Source: Schizosaccharomyces osmophilus
Lineage: Eukaryota; Ascomycota; Schizosaccharomycetes; Schizosaccharomycetales; Schizosaccharomycetaceae
Length of the DNA stretch: 64,000 bases
Assembly (NCBI RefSeq): GCF_027921745.1
Contig: NC_079239.1
Span: 1,887,501 to 1,951,500, forward strand
Direction: 5' to 3'
A program made the translations under genes and the position numbers. The notes beneath the pieces are model-generated. The model was not told where the DNA came from and made no database searches. It saw only the letters and a program-made list of their open reading frames with translations. This document shows, in pieces, positions 63,211-64,000 of the stretch; position 1 is the first letter of the stretch, and every line of letters begins with the position of its first letter.

Positions 63211-64000
63211 TGGAATGAAGAAAATGAAAAGACACAAGAAGAGTTTTCTAGAAACAAGCCACAGAAAGGACTATGCAATCCTTCGTTTCAAGAAATAGCT
63301 GATTTGTTGTGCAACGGAAAATTCAAACAACGAAAACAAAAACTATAGAGTTAAAAAGCTTAAAGAAGTTTGGATAGCTCAAGTATGGGTTCAAAGGGAA
63401 AAGAGGGAAGAAATATTTGCAAAGTCAACGATTTATGAACACACTACTAATGAAAGGTTAAGAAGAAAGTCTCCCTTCAACTAGGAGAAAGGGCATAAAA
63501 GCAGGACAAACATGTGATTTTACTCTTGCTTTTAGAATGAAACTTATAAAAAGGAAAGAGAATGGAAATTGGACACCAGTTTATTTAGTCGTTTTTACGT
63601 TAAACGTTGGAAAGGCCAAGCAAATGTAATTGCCAAACAGAATTTCAATTTTCTCCTTAATTGAACTTCTATTTTTCATTTCATACCCGAATCTACCTAT
63701 TGGTTTTGAAATGATGTCTGGTCTTGGCTTGCATCCCATCCTATACAAAATAAAACAAGGACGTCTGAGCGTTTCTTTTTCTTATCTTTCAATTAAATCC
63801 TTCAAGAATTCTGTTCTCGTTGCATACATCACAAACGCTATCCTACCGACTTTTCGTATCAAACCAAGGAGGATTGTCACAAGGCTTTTGCCAGGCTAAA
63901 GCCGCTTCTAGCCTACTTTATATCTCTAGGTGCCTTATTCTTTTCGAATGAACGGTACTTCTGAGATACATTCCCCAAAACTCGTTTGCGAGATTACGGT
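63211..64000. other. rcn1 upstream region to window end
   Basis: No gene supported. An 89-codon frame at 63630-63899 has no recognisable features. Confidence 0.45.

Noticed and set aside
63630-63899. 89-codon plus-strand frame near the window end
   Set aside because: No homology, no context and no promoter feature.
1-64000. CRISPR arrays, prokaryotic operons, retroelements, tRNA or rRNA genes
   Set aside because: No spaced direct repeats, no reverse transcriptase or integrase motifs, and no foldable tRNA were seen on either strand.

Overview
The window is compact, AT-rich eukaryotic DNA from a fission yeast (Schizosaccharomyces). The introns are short, with GTAAGT-type donors, CTAAC/CTRAY branch points and TAG/CAG acceptors. 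Both ribosomal-protein genes have a CAGTCACA (HomolD) box 50-70 bases upstream. Gene order matches, as far as I remember it, the S. pombe chromosome I cosmid series SPAC11D3 - SPAC5H10 - SPAC13G6. Protein divergence, missing S. pombe genes and extra genes point to a sister species such as the octosporus/cryophilus/osmophilus group rather than S. pombe. The species call is an inference. I saw no tRNA, rRNA, CRISPR array or retroelement.

Region 1 (0.8-12.7 kb) is a catabolic-looking neighbourhood: an ATP-dependent 5-oxoprolinase, an orphan with a possible KIX-like segment, a C2H2/fungal_trans regulator, a DAL5-like MFS permease and a DUF1445/UPF0317 protein. Region 2 (13-24.3 kb) carries a phosphoglycerate-mutase-like phosphatase, an old yellow enzyme whose usual catalytic Tyr is Phe, a flavodoxin-fold quinone reductase, iron-dependent adh4, the two pantothenate genes (ketopantoate hydroxymethyltransferase and pan6) only 20 bases apart, and a GT8 Golgi glycosyltransferase.

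Region 3 (24.3-28.9 kb) looks lineage-specific. A secreted preproprotein with a Kex2 site and a six-cysteine C-terminal domain, and a signal-peptide multispanning membrane protein, stand where S. pombe has galactosyltransferase genes. Region 4 (28.9-46.2 kb) is housekeeping: rad8 (HIRAN-SNF2-RING), rps1 (eS1), gpi7, spliced tim8, four-exon trs33, gcv2 and rps6. A possible 36-residue spliced microprotein gene lies between gcv2 and rps6.

Region 5 (46.5-64 kb) starts with a decayed DHA1-type MFS pseudogene. It is followed by a Cdc20/Fizzy APC/C activator, a Tsr4/PDCD2-type protein (spliced), asl1 (GH128), erg12 (spliced, with a long intron), chs1 (with a 3' terminal exon), a small one-TM protein, aps1 (Nudix) and rcn1 (calcipressin). 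Intergenic DNA is rich in long homopolymer runs (A40, T30 and A28 among them).

Gene structures for spliced genes were worked out by hand from frame, splice signals and family alignment from memory. No database search was possible, so orthology and S. pombe locus names are recollection.
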